Program-made: the position numbers and the translations under genes
Shown: positions 10,119-23,100 of the stretch, one piece after another
How positions within the stretch are numbered: position 1 is the stretch's first letter
How the letters are laid out: each line of letters starts with the position of its first letter
Assembly: GCF_041146395.1 (NCBI RefSeq)
Contig: NC_090989.1
Location: 49,812,501 to 49,876,500, forward strand
DNA length: 64,000 nucleotides
Reading direction: 5' to 3'
DNA from: Eulemur rufifrons
Lineage: Eukaryota > Chordata > Mammalia > Primates > Lemuridae
The notes under the pieces: model-generated
What the model saw: the letters and a program-made list of their open reading frames with translations, nothing else
What the model was told of the DNA's origin: nothing
The model's database searches: none

Positions 10119-11621
10119 GTATCTGAGATGCATTAGATCTTGAGTAAATACCTCCAGACATTTTATACGGTGATGATGTTTTTAAAAGCAAGATTTTGCT
10201 GGCAATATGTTCTACTTTCAACCTAAGACATTGACAATACTTGGAATGGAAACTTTGTTATTTCATTGTCTTTCAGAAATATCCTTGCTTAGGTGTAACA
10301 AAAATACTAAAAAGGCTCATGTTTTTCTTTTCTCTTTTTTTATGTTGTGAAGTCATTCTTTGATTTGCTTTTTAGGCCACTATCTGTGAAAACAAATCAA
10401 ACATTCATCATCTGCCATCTAACTCAAAGACACGGAACCTACATTGCTCAAAGGGGCTTTTTATGATACAAATTTTTTTTTTCTTTTACAACAAAAACCA
10501 CCCCACTTAAAGCGTTAAACACAATGCTAGCATGGCTGTTTGAAAACTAAATGGATAAACTATTAATACAATAGAGGTACACACTGTTAGTATCACATTC
10601 TCTGTTGAGTTAGGAACACACAATTAGAAAAATAATTCTCTAACAGTGGCCACAGGCTTTCTGCCTACAATTTCCAGAATCTGTGCTTTTATTATGGTAT
10701 TTTCTGCCTGTTTGGAAATTTTGTTGGTGCCTTACATTGCCACTAATGTGGAAGGTTTGTCAGATTTTCCATTGTGGACTTCATTGTGTTGAGTGTTTAA
10801 ACATTTCCAACTGTGCCAGCCTAAAATTCTTCCCTAAATGTTTTCGCCTGGAATTCATTTTTCAAAATATCATAAATGGTGAACAAATCAGTTTAGCATA
10901 TTTCTCTATGAATATCAAGAAACAACTAAAAATACAAATTGGGGCAATTATCTCTTTGCCTCATCCACCAGGGCACACAAACTTATGCATGCACACACAC
11001 ACACATACATTTCACCAAAATATAAAAGAAAGAAAAAGAATGAGAGATTTTTCCTGACAAAAAGAAAAACATAGCTTAACTTTTTCAGGGATCTGAGCCA
11101 TAGTGCAGATCATGAGAACTATGAAGATATTTGCTTAGTGACAATAGTGTTTTTACTGAGCAGACAGGTCATAAAAAACAAGCAAACAAACAAACAATAT
11201 CTGCTGTTGTAAATATTTGTTAATGATTTGTTCTCTAATGTAAACCTAGTGATGTTCATGGCAAAAAGACTGACAGACTGACAGTCTGACAGAGCAATTC
11301 TTCTTTACAATGAACCCAATCTGTTCTTAGAATGTTTGCTAATCCCAATTTCCCCAAATTCTAACCTCTTCCTATTCACTCTTCACTTATGGCAGAGTTA
11401 GTATTATGTTTCCTACATAAATACAAACTTTATTCAAAATGTTATAAATGGGTATAATATATTTGGATTTATTGAAATACATCATAAAGTTAGAGGAGAG
11501 AGGAGAAATTGTTTTTCTGAAAATATTTAAATTTGGTACTCTCAAAATACAATAAAATAGAAGATCTCTAAGGCCTTCGTATATCCTTGAGTATGTGAAT
11601 AATGACAAACACTTTTTGATC
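10119..11621. other. Unassigned DNA with small tandem repeats
   Basis: It holds a CA repeat (about 10990-11008), an AAAC repeat (about 11176-11198) and a GACTGACA-type tandem (about 11268-11292). A 124-codon plus frame (10683-11057) ends in low-complexity His/Thr encoded by the CA repeat and shows no domain. Confidence 0.4.
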
Positions 11622-14520
11622 ATTGTTATTTTGGCTATTTGGGGATCTTTTTTTCGTTCTGTATTAATTTTAGGATTTTTTAAAATTTCTGTGAAAAATT
11701 TCATTGGTAATTTGAAAGAAATTGCATTGAATTTATAAATTGATTTGCATAGTATTGTCATTTTAACAATATTACTTCTTCCAATCCATGAGCATGGAAT
11801 ATCTTTCCTGTCTTTTATATTTTCATTAATTTTTTTCATCTGTGCTTCATAATATGAAGCTTTCCTTGTATAATAGATCTTTAATTTCTTTAGTTAAATT
11901 GACTCTTACGTATTTTATATTTTTTGCAACTGTTGTAAATAGGCTTGTTTTCTTGATTTCTTTTTCAGATTGTTCACTGTTGCCATATATAAATGCTTCC
12001 GATTTTTGTACGTTGAGTTTATATCCTGAAATTTTATTGAATTTGCTTATCAGTTGTAATAGTTTTTTGGTGGAGTCTTTAGGTTTTTCTAATTACAAGA
12101 TCATGTCATCTGTGAACAGGCTATTTTGACTTCTTCCTTGCCAATATTGATGCTCTTTATTTATTTCTTTTGTTTAATTTCTCTGGCCAGGACTTCCAGT
12201 ACTACACTGAATAGGAGTGGTGAACATAGGAATCCTTGTCTTGTTCTGGTTTTAGAGGAAAGATCTTCAATTTTTCCCCACTCAGTACGATATTAGCTGT
12301 GGGTTTGTCATATATGTCCTTAATTCTTTTAGGGTATGTTACTGCTCTGTCCAGCTTGATGAAGGTTTTTATCATAAAGTGATACTGAATTTTATCAAGT
12401 GCTTTTTTGGCATCTATTGAAATAATCATATGGGTTTTGTTCCTGATGTTAATGTGATGTACCACATTTATTGATTTATGTATGTTGAACCATTCTTGCA
12501 TCCCTGGAATGAATTCCACTTGATCATGGTGAATGATCTTTTTAATGTATTGTCAAATTCAGTTTGCTAGTGTTTTGTTAAGGAGTTTTGCATCTGTGTT
12601 CGCCAGTGATATTGGCCTGTAGTTTTCTTTTTTTGTTGTGTCCCTGTCTGGTTTTGTTATCAGGGTAATACTGGCCTTATAGAATTGGTATTCTCTCATC
12701 TTCCATTTTTTGAAGGTTATGAGTAGAATTGATATTAGTCTTTCTTTAAATCTTAGGTAGAATTCAGCAGTGAAGTCATTGGGTTCCAGGCTCTGATCTC
12801 ATTAGTTGTTATTGGTTTGTTGAGGTTATCTATTTTTTCATAGTTCAATCTTGGTAGATTGCATGTCCGTAAATTTATCCATTTTTTCTAAGTTTTCTAA
12901 TTTGTTGGTATATAGTTGTTTGTAATAGTTTCTGATGGTTTTTCTGTATTTCTGAGGTCTCAGTTGTTATGTCTTCTTTATCACCTCTGATTTTATTTAT
13001 TTAAGTATTCTTTTATTTTTTCTTAGTCTGGCTAAAAGTTTGCCAATAATTTTTAGCTTTTCAAAAAACCAATTTTTTGTTTTATTGATCTGTATTTTTT
13101 TAGTCTCAAATTCATTTAATTTTGCTCTGATTGTTACAATCTCTTTCCTTGTATTAATTTTGGATTTGGCTTCCTCTTGCTTTTCTAGTTTCTTTCAGGT
13201 GCATCATGAGATGGTTTATTTGAGATCTTTCCACTTTTTTGATGTAGGTGTTTATAACTATAAAATTCCCTCTTAGTGCTGCTTTTGCTGCATTCTATAG
13301 ATTTGGCTATGTATTTTCATTTTCATTTGTTTCAATACTTTTTAAATTTAATTTTTAATTTCTTCATTGACTTATTGGTCATTCGGGAGCATGGTGTTTA
13401 ATTTCCATGAATTCCTGTGGTTCCAATATTTCTGTTTGATTTTTTTAAATTATTTTAATGTTTTTGTCAAATTCCTCTGTTAAATTTTTGAATTGCTTTT
13501 CTGTGTTATGTTGGAGTTCACTGAGTTTCTATAAAACTGTTATTTTGAATTCTTTGTCAGAGAGCTCACATATTGCTGGCTCATTAAGATCATTTACTGC
13601 TTCCTTGCTTTGTCCATTAGGGGAGGTCATGGTTCTTTCATTGCTGTTGTTTCTTATGGATGCTTATCTGTATATTTTCACTGAAGGATTAGTTATTATT
13701 AGTTATTCTGGTCTTCTCTGTTTGGCTTGTTTTGGTTTTTATGGACGTGTTTACTTAGATATTCTTTACTGTTAAGTAGTTGCTTCCTTTTCAGGTTTAT
13801 GTGCTGACATAAGCCCAGGCTCAACGCAGCTCTTGTAAATGATCAGATTGCTGTCTGTCCTAGACTTGGGAGACCTCAAAATGGATATCCAAGCAGTCTG
13901 AGAAGTCTGGCTAAGTTGTACCCAGGGGACCTGTGAAATATACCTCTGACAGTATAGTGCTACTGAATAGCCACTCTGATTTCATATCTTCTTTGATCAT
14001 CTTACAGAGCAGAATTTCCAGGGCTGGAGATATTAGTGCAGGCTCCCTTCTTTGTCTCTGCTTGTCTTCAAGGATATTTCTCCCTCTGACACTGATGATG
14101 CTTCCTGTGGATTAAGGCAAGGACAGGTCTCCTGCCAGGGAAAACACGATGATGAGAAAGTGAGTTATCCATGTGGATCTCACTTTTTCTAATGTAGAAA
14201 CTGTGAGTTGGGGAAAATTTTCCACATGCTTGGTGCTAGGCAGAATGGGCAAGGGGGATATTGGAAATGAGGAAGTTCTATTCTCTTACCCTATAGTTGG
14301 AGATTTTTCACTTCTCTGTGGCCCTGGAAACAGTCTGGCCCTACCATTTCAGTTCTGCAATAATACTGGTGATAATCTTGGTGCTGTATATTCATTATTG
14401 GTTTTCTGGGGATGGAAGCAGTGAAGCCAGCTTGCTGCTTATGCTGCAATTTTGGAACCAACGGTCCTTAACTTATAATATGTATAGTAAGCATGTCTTT
14501 TCCTTCTGATATTTTGACAT
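11622..14520 (-). mobile_element. Old L1, antisense, internally deleted and lacking its 3' end
   Basis: Reading leftwards on the minus strand, a 5' UTR/ORF1-like region (about 13450-14520) passes into ORF2 reverse-transcriptase sequence (11622 to about 13440). ORF2 landmarks on the plus strand include GTTTTGTTAAGGAGTTTTGC and CCTCTTAGTGCTGCTTTTGC. Minus frames 12202-12519 and 11387-11839 keep RT segments: [11 protein letters not shown] (catalytic aspartate region) and [19 protein letters not shown]. The endonuclease and the ORF2 part 3' of the RT are absent, so the copy is rearranged and dead. The exact 5' boundary is uncertain. Confidence 0.7.
12202..12519 (-). pseudogene. L1 ORF2 reverse-transcriptase remnant
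   Basis: This is a 105-codon open remnant of L1 ORF2p. It begins [19 protein letters not shown] and includes [11 protein letters not shown], which corresponds to the first conserved RT aspartate region, then [17 protein letters not shown]. Downstream, where the family has the GCPLSPLLF motif, the frame is lost. In an active L1 this protein nicks DNA and primes reverse transcription. Here it is a short decayed segment. Confidence 0.75.
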
Positions 14521-14584
14521 CTGGGAACTTATTGACTCTGGAGAGACTGCTCTTCACAGAGCTAGCTAATTCCTAGAGATAGTA

Positions 14585-15015
14585 AAAGACTTGCCTGCAA
14601 GTGTACCTTTCATATGCAAACCAACAAATCTCAGACTATACCCCAATCACCTCCTTTTCTGGGCTGTCACAGGGCTCCTGCACATGGGGTCACTATGTTC
14701 ATAGTCTCATCACTTTAGAACCAGATACCAGACAACTATGGACAGGCCCTAGGCTCCAGAGCCTGCCAAAATTTTTCAAACTAACCAATCCTCAGCCTGC
14801 TTACTCTGCCTTGCCTTGCCTTCCTACAAATACCACAGTAGAGCTTCTTACTCACATTTTCCCTCTTCCCCTCTGCCTCCTGAACAACTCTGATGAGTCC
14901 CTGTCTATCCTCCTCTTGGGAACTGTGAGCAATAAACTAGTAAACTCTTTTCAATGGCAATCGTCTCCTGATCTGTTAGCCTCTCTATACCTGAATATTA
15001 ATAATCCTACATTTT
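14585..15015 (+). mobile_element. Putative endogenous-retrovirus LTR (3' part)
   Basis: The stretch is pyrimidine-rich (CCCTCTTCCCCTCTGCCTCC). It is followed by a polyadenylation-type AATAAA within GAGCAATAAACTAGTAAACT, then CAATGGCAATCGTCTCCTGA and TCTGTTAGCC. This arrangement is typical of class I ERV LTR R/U5 regions. No second LTR or internal viral gene is visible, so it would be a solo or truncated LTR. The family is not recognised. A 138-codon frame across it (14601-15017) has no viral or cellular motif. Confidence 0.45.
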
Positions 15016-16175
15016 AAGAAACATAGGATAAAATAAAAAGTATGGTTTAGTATCAGAAATATAACTAATTATTTCCACCAAATTCTTTCAGGTCAAGTGA
15101 TCTCGGACATTACTTTATTCAATTATGTTTTAAGGCCAAGCTATTCCTATTGAGGATAAATAGTAAACAGGGAAGACATGATTTGAGACTTGGAAAATTT
15201 ATACTTGACTGAGAAATTTAAATGATTGGTATGATAATTACAACATGGTTTGATGGACAAAAGGCTGGATACAATGAGAACTCCATAGCATGGTGCTTAC
15301 TTACCATAAGCTTCAGTGTTAAAAAGAACTCTTCCTTTGAGAAAGTGACATTTAATCCCAAAAGATAAAAGTATAGGAATTGAGTATCATCAATATTTTC
15401 TAAGTATCACCTATTTAGAGATAATACCTGAACATCAGATAATTCCTAAACATCAGCTTCCTCGTTTGTAAGAGTAGGATAAAAATGATAGCTGGAGTAC
15501 TATCAGAAGGGATGATAAGAAATTATAATTAAAGTTCATGAAATGTGAAAGGTATCTACAGTTATGTACAACAAGTCCATGTCCTTCTCTTACTTACTTC
15601 TTTTCTCACCCTTCACTTTTCCATAAGTTTTACATTTAAGAACAGTCTAGCCAATATGGGATCAGCATCCCCTGTGCTTTTCACTAAAAATCCAATTTGG
15701 ATGATGCTGTGGCTTCAGATTGTATACCCTTGGGTGGGAGAACATGTGTTAAGTATTCTTTTAGTAGTCTGCTAGATCAATTCAATTGCATGTTTTGGAA
15801 CACTAGACATCTATTACTTAAAGTAAAACAGATCAGCAAATCATCTCTAATCAACCTGGTATGTGTATAGAAAATACATTTAGAAACTTAACTAGATGAC
15901 CAAAGTTACAACCAATATTTATGATCAAATACAACTATTAGGAAAACTTACAGGTAACACATTTAACTTATGTAGCTCACTCCCTGAATTCCACTCTGTA
16001 CATGCATAGAAGAATTTTTTACTAGACCTCAGGAGCCCTATTTTGCTGGAGAAAAGCACCCTTTTAAAAGTTGAATACATTATTTTCAAGGTAAGATTTC
16101 TTGAAAAAGCTTACCAAGATAGCAACTCATGAGTCTTTTAAATATAACTTTCTTGTACATAAAAATTATCAATAA
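15016..16175. other. Unassigned DNA with a weak MIR match
   Basis: A MIR-like core occurs at about 15450-15550 (CAGCTTCCTCGTTTGTAAGA). The rest shows no gene or named repeat. Confidence 0.4.
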
Positions 16176-17130
16176 CAGTACTACACAGATTTCATCCGTT
16201 CAATAATATGCATTGAGTGTTAGATGCCAAGAACTGTGCTAGGCACTGGTGATTCAAGATTGAGAATAGTTAAAAATGTCCTTAGTGCCACAGAGCTTAC
16301 CATACTGTGAGAAAGATGGCAAACAACCGCAGACAGATGTGAAATTGCCATCATTATAAGGATGGTTATTTGAGTAAAAAGATCTAATCAAGGATATATA
16401 GGAAAACTTCCTTAGATAGGAGGATTGAACTGAAAAATGAAAAATGATTAGAAGTTATCTGACAATAGAAGAAACCACGCTCTGGTCTTTACAAAGAATG
16501 TGGCAGAAAGACACATAGTGTTGTGTAAGGGACCACTGTACAGCATAACTAGACTGAGTAAAGGAGAGCACATGGTGAGATGAGGCTTGAGTGGTAGGAT
16601 CAGGCCATTCACAGCTTTGCAGGCCTTCATAAATAATTTATTCTCTATTTTATGAACAAAGGGAAAGTATAGACCAGACTTAAGCAAGGATGGACTTAAT
16701 CAGATTCACATTTTTTAAAAGACCACTCTGGCCCGTATATGTAGACTTGATAAGAGGGCAGGAACAGATGAAGGTACACTGTGGAAGTTTATTGTGATGG
16801 CCCAGGATTTACATGGCAGCAGCCTGGACCAAGGTAATGATGTGAAAGTCAGAGAAAAATGGACACAGCTGAGAGATGTTTAGGAGATACTACTGGCAAA
16901 TTTTCTTTTAGTTTGCTTGAAGTTAGTGCAAAAGAGAGAAGTTCAAAAATGACTGCAAGATTTCAGGCTTGTATAACTTTATGGATTCCCTGAAAGTGAA
17001 AATTATATTATCTGAAATTGGCAATGTTATAGATGACTAAATTGGAAGGGTGAAACATTATGAATTTGGTTTACGTATGTTGATTTGGGTGCGACTTTGA
17101 GTCATTCCAGCGAAGATATCTAGTGGGCAT
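16176..17130 (-). mobile_element. L2 LINE, antisense, about 950 bp
   Basis: Antisense L2 landmarks run in order: TTGAGTGTTAGATGCCAAGA and GTGCTAGGCACTGGTGATTC, a GCAGGCCTTCATAAATAAT segment, TTTTAAAAGACCACTCTGGC, CATGGCAGCAGCCTGGACCA, AAAATGACTGCAAGATTTCA and ATATCTAGTGGGCATTCAG. The copy runs from the 3' end into the part 3' of the RT domain. No useful ORF remains. Confidence 0.75.
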
Positions 17131-17655
17131 TCAGATTTGCTGCTCAGAGGAGGAGCAAGAATGTCCTAGGATTATGAAAGTGGTATATATTCTCAATATA
17201 TGTTGTTTTCTTTCTCCTTTTAGTAAGTTTCCAAAGTGATTAAAATGATAAGGACTTATGTCCAGTATACACAGATAGCAAGGAAAGAAGAGAGAGAAAG
17301 AGCATCCCATTTCATAGCCAGTTATGTGGAGACAGAAATCATAAGAGAGCAGACAGGTAGTGGCAAGCATAGGGAGAGCAGGTTGAAACCTGGGGCCTGC
17401 TACAAGGAAGAAAAGATACCATGGGAAATTTTGCATCTCTTGTGAATATGTAGTGTGTTGGAAGGTCTTGTTTCTTTCCTCCCTCTTATGACAGGTCTTG
17501 GAGAATTTTCTTGGACATGCTAAACTGATTCATACCTTAGCCACTGCCCTTACTCATTTGTACCTCCATTCAGTTAAGGGACAGTAATTGAACAATTATT
17601 TTTGTGTTATAAAATGCTCCTCCAAGAAAGGGGTCAAGATTGCTTAAGTAAATAC
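17131..17655. other. Unassigned DNA
   Basis: Overlapping open frames on both strands (17131-17436 minus, 17236-17445 plus) have no recognisable domain. Confidence 0.3.
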
Positions 17656-17880
17656 TTTATTCATTCGTTCAATAAATGTTTGGCATATTCCATAATCAGG
17701 TACTACTAGGGATACAGTAGCAAAAGACAACTGTGGTCCCCATACATATGGAAATTATAGCCTTTTAGCAGAGAAACATAATAAACAGAAAATCACAAAA
17801 ATAATCAATTATTCATCCTAGTAGGATTATTTATGGGAGCCAAATAGGAAGGGATAAAACTAATCATGAAAGTGGGAAGG
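17656..17880 (-). mobile_element. L2 3' end, antisense
   Basis: TTATTCATTCGTTCAATAAA starts the element. GGTACTACTAGGGATACAGT and GTGGTCCCCATACATATGG follow in the order of antisense L2. Confidence 0.65.
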
Positions 17881-18304
17881 TGCCACAGGCAAACTTAACT
17901 TATTTTACAATTTTGCCATAGGCTAACCTTTGCCAACTCTAATGCAAGGCTCTGATTTCACTCTTGGTACAATTTCCCAACATCTTCTTGTGATCAACTC
18001 AGGGAACAGAGAGTGTTCCAAGAGTATCGCCATTTACAAAGTCTGCTAACACCTCTCTGGAACTGGGAGTTTTTGGATGAAAGTGAGATAGCAAATCTGT
18101 GAGGACTTGCTCCTGAAGAAAGGAGAGATATTAAATATTTCCAGTTGCAGGAGTTCTGGGATGCAGGGGGGGAGAATTCAGCCCTTTCAGGCTGATAGAG
18201 TCAGTTCATCTCTATGCTTGAGGCCCGAAAAGCACAATCATTCTTACCTGCAAGATAATAAACATCTATTTTACAGTTTGTGGTTTGTAAAGGGATTATG
18301 TGAG

Positions 18305-18580
18305 AAGGCCACACAGTAGAGTGACTAAGAGTGTAGGCTCTGATGGCACGCTGCATGAGTTTAATCTTCACTCTCCCATTTACAGACTGCGCAATCTTGG
18401 GCAAGTCTTAACTTTTCTGTGTCTCATCTCATATGCCTTATTCCATGTGCATGATAGGAATAGTAACAGAATCTGTCTCATGAGATTGTTGTGAAGGTTA
18501 AATGAGATAATACATGTAAAATATAAAAATATCCTCTTGCATATAGAAAATGCTGGGTAAGCATTAGCTATTATGTTATA
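18305..18580 (+). repeat. MIR SINE, nearly complete, sense
   Basis: The tRNA-derived head is visible (ACACAGTAGAGTGACTAAGA, GTGTAGGCTCTGATGGC). The core follows (CAATCTTGGGCAAGTCTTAA, TGTCTCATCTCATATGCC), then GAGATTGTTGTGAAGGTTAA, ATGAGATAATACATG and AATGCTGGGTAAGCATTAGC. This is the clearest MIR in the window. Confidence 0.8.
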
Positions 18581-18975
18581 TGTGGGTGTATTAAGCATCT
18601 ATAATACTTATACTGCTTATAACACTTATGAGTACTTTTTATTTTGTAGGAACACTGCACTGGGTAGAAATTTCTATACAAACCATGTACTTCTTCCAAA
18701 AGATAATGATAATAATTATCATAAATAACATTTATCTGAAATATATAAAACATTGGTCTCAAAATTTCAGGATATAGTTATAAACATTGCCTAATATGAA
18801 AAATGTTTAATAAAAAACTATTTTAAAGGGGACAAACTATTGAGGAAAAAAAAAAAAATTATCCCAGTGAATTTTATTGTTTTTTGGTAACTATGAAATT
18901 GTCTAGACTTCAGAGATGCCTACTTCTATTATGGCTGTCACCGAAGGGTTTCTTGCCAGCTCACATATAAGCGTA

Positions 18976-19636
18976 GAGTAGTCCCCTTACCTGCTGTTTC
19001 ACTTTCCAGTGTTTCAGTTACCTGCTGTCAACTGCAGCCCAAAACTATTACAGCATTCTGAGAGAGAGAGAGAGAGAGAAAAACACACTCACATAACTTT
19101 TATTACAGTGTATTGCTATGATTTTTCTATTTTATTATTATTTTATTAATCTCTTACTGTCTCAAATTTATATTTCCAGTACTTTTTATTTATTTATTTA
19201 TTTTTTTGAGACAGAGTCTCACTCAGTCTCCCCAGCGAAAGTGAAGTGGTGTGATCATAGCTCACTGCAACCTCAAAGCCCTGGGTTCAAGTGATCCTTG
19301 TGCCTCAGTCTCCCGAGTAGCTGGAGCCACAGGTGTGCCCTATGTATGACGCTTGGCTAATTTTCTTGTTTTTAGTAGAGACCTATCTCACTCTTGCTCA
19401 GGCTGGTCTCAAACTCCTGAGCCTAAGCAATTAGCCAGAGTGCTCATTCTCCTAGAGTGCTAGGATTACAGGCATGAGCCACGTGCCCAGCCTTCTTCTA
19501 ATTTATAAATTAAACTTTATCATAGTTAAGCATGCATATGAAAAAAACATAGTATATAGAGTTTGGTATTATCTGTGGTTTCAGGCATCCACTGGGAGTC
19601 TTGGAGTGTATCTCCTATGGATAAAGGGGGCTACTA
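18976..19636. mobile_element. Tigger-type (pogo/mariner) MITE containing an Alu
   Basis: The left end GAGTAGTCCCCTTACCTGCT and right end GGATAAAGGGGGCTACTA are imperfect inverted repeats. They are flanked by TA at 18974-18975 and 19637-19638. Interior landmarks are CACTTTCCAGTGTTTCAGTT, CTCTTACTGTCTCAAATTTA and GTGGTTTCAGGCATCCACTG. Without the Alu it is about 340 bp, too short for a transposase, so it is non-autonomous. A GA microsatellite (about 19060-19079) lies inside. Confidence 0.75.
19173..19495 (-). repeat. Alu SINE, antisense, diverged (AluJ-like)
   Basis: The sequence starts with a T-rich tail (TTTATTTATTTATTTATTTT) then GAGACAGAGTCTCACTCAG. It continues with TAGCTCACTGCAACCTCAAA and CTCCCGAGTAGCTGGAGCC, and ends GTGCTAGGATTACAGGCATG then AGCCACGTGCCCAGCC. 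Divergence is higher than in the other Alus here. AAATTTATA to the left and AATTTATAA to the right suggest the target duplication, inside the Tigger element. Confidence 0.85.
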
Positions 19637-19954
19637 TAATTTGAAATCAGGCAGATAAATATCTCTTTTGATAGACGAGCAGGTTACTGAGTCATATGTC
19701 TGAATTGTCTCAGTATTCTTTGTATACTGCATATTGAAAATTCAAGAATGGATTAAGCACTTTAAAGAGAAGCATTGCTGTTTTCTACTCCCCTAAATGA
19801 ATTTATAAAGTTTAATATTTTTAAAACAACACTGACTAAAATTTACACATTGATCTCCTTCCATATTCCAGCTCTGTTTTACAATCTTTTACATCTTTAT
19901 CTCATTTTTGCGTATAAAAAAGTTAAACGTTTACTATCTCCATTTAGTTTCACA

Positions 19955-20110
19955 TGACCCCATGAGACGGACAGGCCATATTTTAATATCCTCATTTTAC
20001 AGATCAGAAACTTGAAGTTAGATCACTTTTCCAAACTTAATAAAACCCGTGAGTTGCTTCGACATGAGAATTTAGATCTCCTTAAGCTAAGCCACTTCTT
20101 TGCAGTTTTT
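19955..20110 (-). repeat. MIR SINE fragment, antisense
   Basis: TATCCTCATTTTACAGATCA, GAAACTTGAAGTTAGATCAC and a GAATTTAGATCTCCTTAAGC segment fit antisense MIR. Confidence 0.6.
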
Positions 20111-23100
20111 GCACCTTTTTATATTTCACCACTCTCTATTTTATCTTTTGATATTAAGTTGTATATTTAACTGTTAGCATTGTTATGAGAGAAATCATAA
20201 ACACTAGATATTTGAGAACAAAACTGTTGTGTTAACTGGTTATATCCTAGTTTAAACCCCACGGTAAAGAAAAAAAAAAAAAAACCCTAATTAATCAGTG
20301 CTGTTCAAGATAATGTGTTTCCATAAAGTGTCTTTTCTTGACTTCTTCTATTTTTTAAGAGTCTGTAGATTTCTTTCCATAAAAAAACAAACTAAAACAC
20401 TAGTTCTCTGATTTTTATTCAAGGATGTGGACTTTGATCATTCATACAGAACTGAAATATTTTCTCCTTCTCGTTTACTCATGCCAGGACACAAGCTTCT
20501 CTTCATTTTATTTTAAGAAATCACAGGTTGAATTTGAGGGGGAAAACAGCTTTGTTCTTCTCTGTATTTAATAAAATTCATTTATTGGGCCCATAAACAC
20601 GATGGACAGCAGGCAGGTAATATCCCAGCTGTTAGTCTGGCCTCTGGACTCACTGAGTCGCACAGTTTATTTCCGAAGGGGTCATGTGTTTACACATGGA
20701 ATCTTGGTACTGAGGAGGTGCTTTTTGGGAGGCATCATTCTCCGCCTCTGCACTTACAATGCGGGTGGAGTTGGAGTAGGTTAAGGTAAGGGAAAAGTGA
20801 ATCCTTGTGCTTTATAAGAGTTGGGAATATTAAATAGAGTAAACATTGGAGTCTGGAGATTTAAGAGTTACAGGAAGAAACAAAAATAAATTTAAATACA
20901 GGAGCGTCCCTTTTCTGATCTAATTTGTTGTTCTTTTCTCCAAATTAATTCCTTGGTATCCTACCCCAAACCTTAAACCACAGTACTTTCGTCTCTCGTA
21001 TTTTCTTATCTTTCTGATATTTTCAAAATCTTTGAAGTACTGTTTCTCTGCCGTTAGCCAAACAAGGTGCCCACTAGAAAGTGCATAAAGCCCACCCAGA
21101 GCATTTCAGCAGATCCTCCCAACAGTGAGCCGATGTTGATAAGTGCCAATCCCAATTTGCCTGGCTTCAGGGAACTTTTGTATTAAAAAGTGCTATCACA
21201 TATTTTTAATTTCCCCAGTGAGTCGGCTTCCCCTCCACGCTGCTCTGTCAAAAACTGGATAATATCAAAATGTGAAAGAAGACACGCTGTTCCAGAATTT
21301 ACGTTTTTCTTTCTTCTTGATTCAAGAGCAAATTTGTGAACATGGGGTATTGTGTCACACGAGAAAACAAATTAGATTCACAAAGAATTAAGAACACAAT
21401 ATTATAGTCATAGTTAGACAACTTTCATGTAGACTGAATTGTACATAACTATTCTAATGTGATTGAATTGGGAAGATTCAAGCACTGAGGCTAAATCTTT
21501 ATAATCCTTTTTGTTCTTGTTGAAGCAGTTACTTTGTATATTTGAGTATTGTTTTTTTCTCACTTGATCCAAATTTATTCAAAGTCACTGGGATTTTCTA
21601 CTCTCACAAAAATACTTTGGCATTTTAAGTCATTTCTTTCGGAGAAATTTAAAGTCAACAAGCAAAGTAAACAAATTATAAGACAAGTTAACTATAGACA
21701 TTTTTGTTGGAGAAAAATTTAATAAAAATGAATCAATATTTTTAATGTATTTACACTAGAATCAGATCAACTTCATGACTAATTCATTCAGCTAAACAGG
21801 AAGCAATTTGTAAAATAGCCAGTTTACTGAAAAAGCAAAACATGAAGGTGCCAGTCAGTCTGTCCCTGCCTGTACTTTCCTACCTAACTTTTTAAGGTCT
21901 GCCTTCTCGAACTCTGCTATAGTTGAGCGATTACCTTCCTAACTAGCGAAATCCACTCTGGCCCAGTTTTCAAGCCAAGTTAATGTTAAATCAGCACAAA
22001 TATACTCAATCTCATTCACTCACATTATCACCTACTCCGTTTATTCCCATGCTACCACTAACATGTACATAAGCAGAAGGGCTTAGAACAATTTCATCAT
22101 ATTGATAGTTAATCAAATTTGACCTTGGGACTTCTACATTATACTCCCAGATACAACTCAACTCTGCTGGGTCTCTGATGGAGCTTCCAAACACATTTTC
22201 CTCAATTTTTGTGTATCCTCATCTATTCATATAGACCATCATTCTGGTCCTTGTCTTAAGCTCTTGTTTTAGAGACTCACTTAGCTTTCAAATTCACCCA
22301 CAGCTGGGGACCTTCTTTTGTTTTGTCAGCCATTCCTTTCTTAATGGAAGTACTGTTCCTGATCTCTAATCCATGTCTGTGATCTCAGTGGGGCACAAAC
22401 TACCAAAAGGCTTCACCCTCCTACTCTCTGGACTCCACCCAACAGGGACTGCACAAGGGCAGAGTAACCTACAGTTTAGATTGAACTATGAGCCTCTAGA
22501 AGTTTTAGCCATCTCATCTAAATTACATGCTTTTTCTCACTCTAATAGACCGACTCTACACATTTTCAAAGATATCTTATTATCTAATTATTATAATTAC
22601 CTGTGTGTGCTAGACTTTTATTTTCAAACATGATGGATGCAAACAACAATAATATTTAAGAGTAAAATAATTCAAGTTTTGGCAATCCTCCATGTTATTA
22701 TTTAAAACAGTTTTATTTTACTTTGTTCTAAAATTCTTGGGCATAACAAGAGTACAGGGGAGTCTTTAAATGGTGAAAGTAATATAAGATATTAAATAAA
22801 CAAAAAATGAATGTTAGAATTAAAAGTTTGAAGACACTTCAAATAGACCCATTTCAAAGATTTCAAAGGCAATTTATGAAAAATATATTTCCTGGAGTCA
22901 AAGTTATTGCTTTTCAATAAATGATTAATATCAAAAGAGAGAACTAAGTTGGGACTTCTATTACCACATATTTAAATCCTCTAAAAAGGTCCTGTTTTTA
23001 AAAGAATATTGTATTAATACAGAGTATAACCAAATAGGTTGATGAAATAACAACAAAAAAAAAGGACTTCCAGAAATAGATCTGTATATATGCACAATGT

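Noticed and set aside
10683..11057. 124-codon plus-strand open frame
   Set aside because: The C-terminus is encoded by a CA microsatellite, no domain or family similarity is visible, and no promoter or splice context supports it.
11387..11839. 150-codon minus frame, the longest in the window
   Set aside because: Its N-terminal half is L1 ORF2 ([19 protein letters not shown]), and the remainder reads out of L1 into unassigned AT-rich DNA. It is a decayed LINE frame, not a gene.
14601..15017. 138-codon plus-strand frame
   Set aside because: It lies across a pyrimidine-rich LTR-like sequence with AATAAA. The protein has no viral or cellular motif that I recognise.
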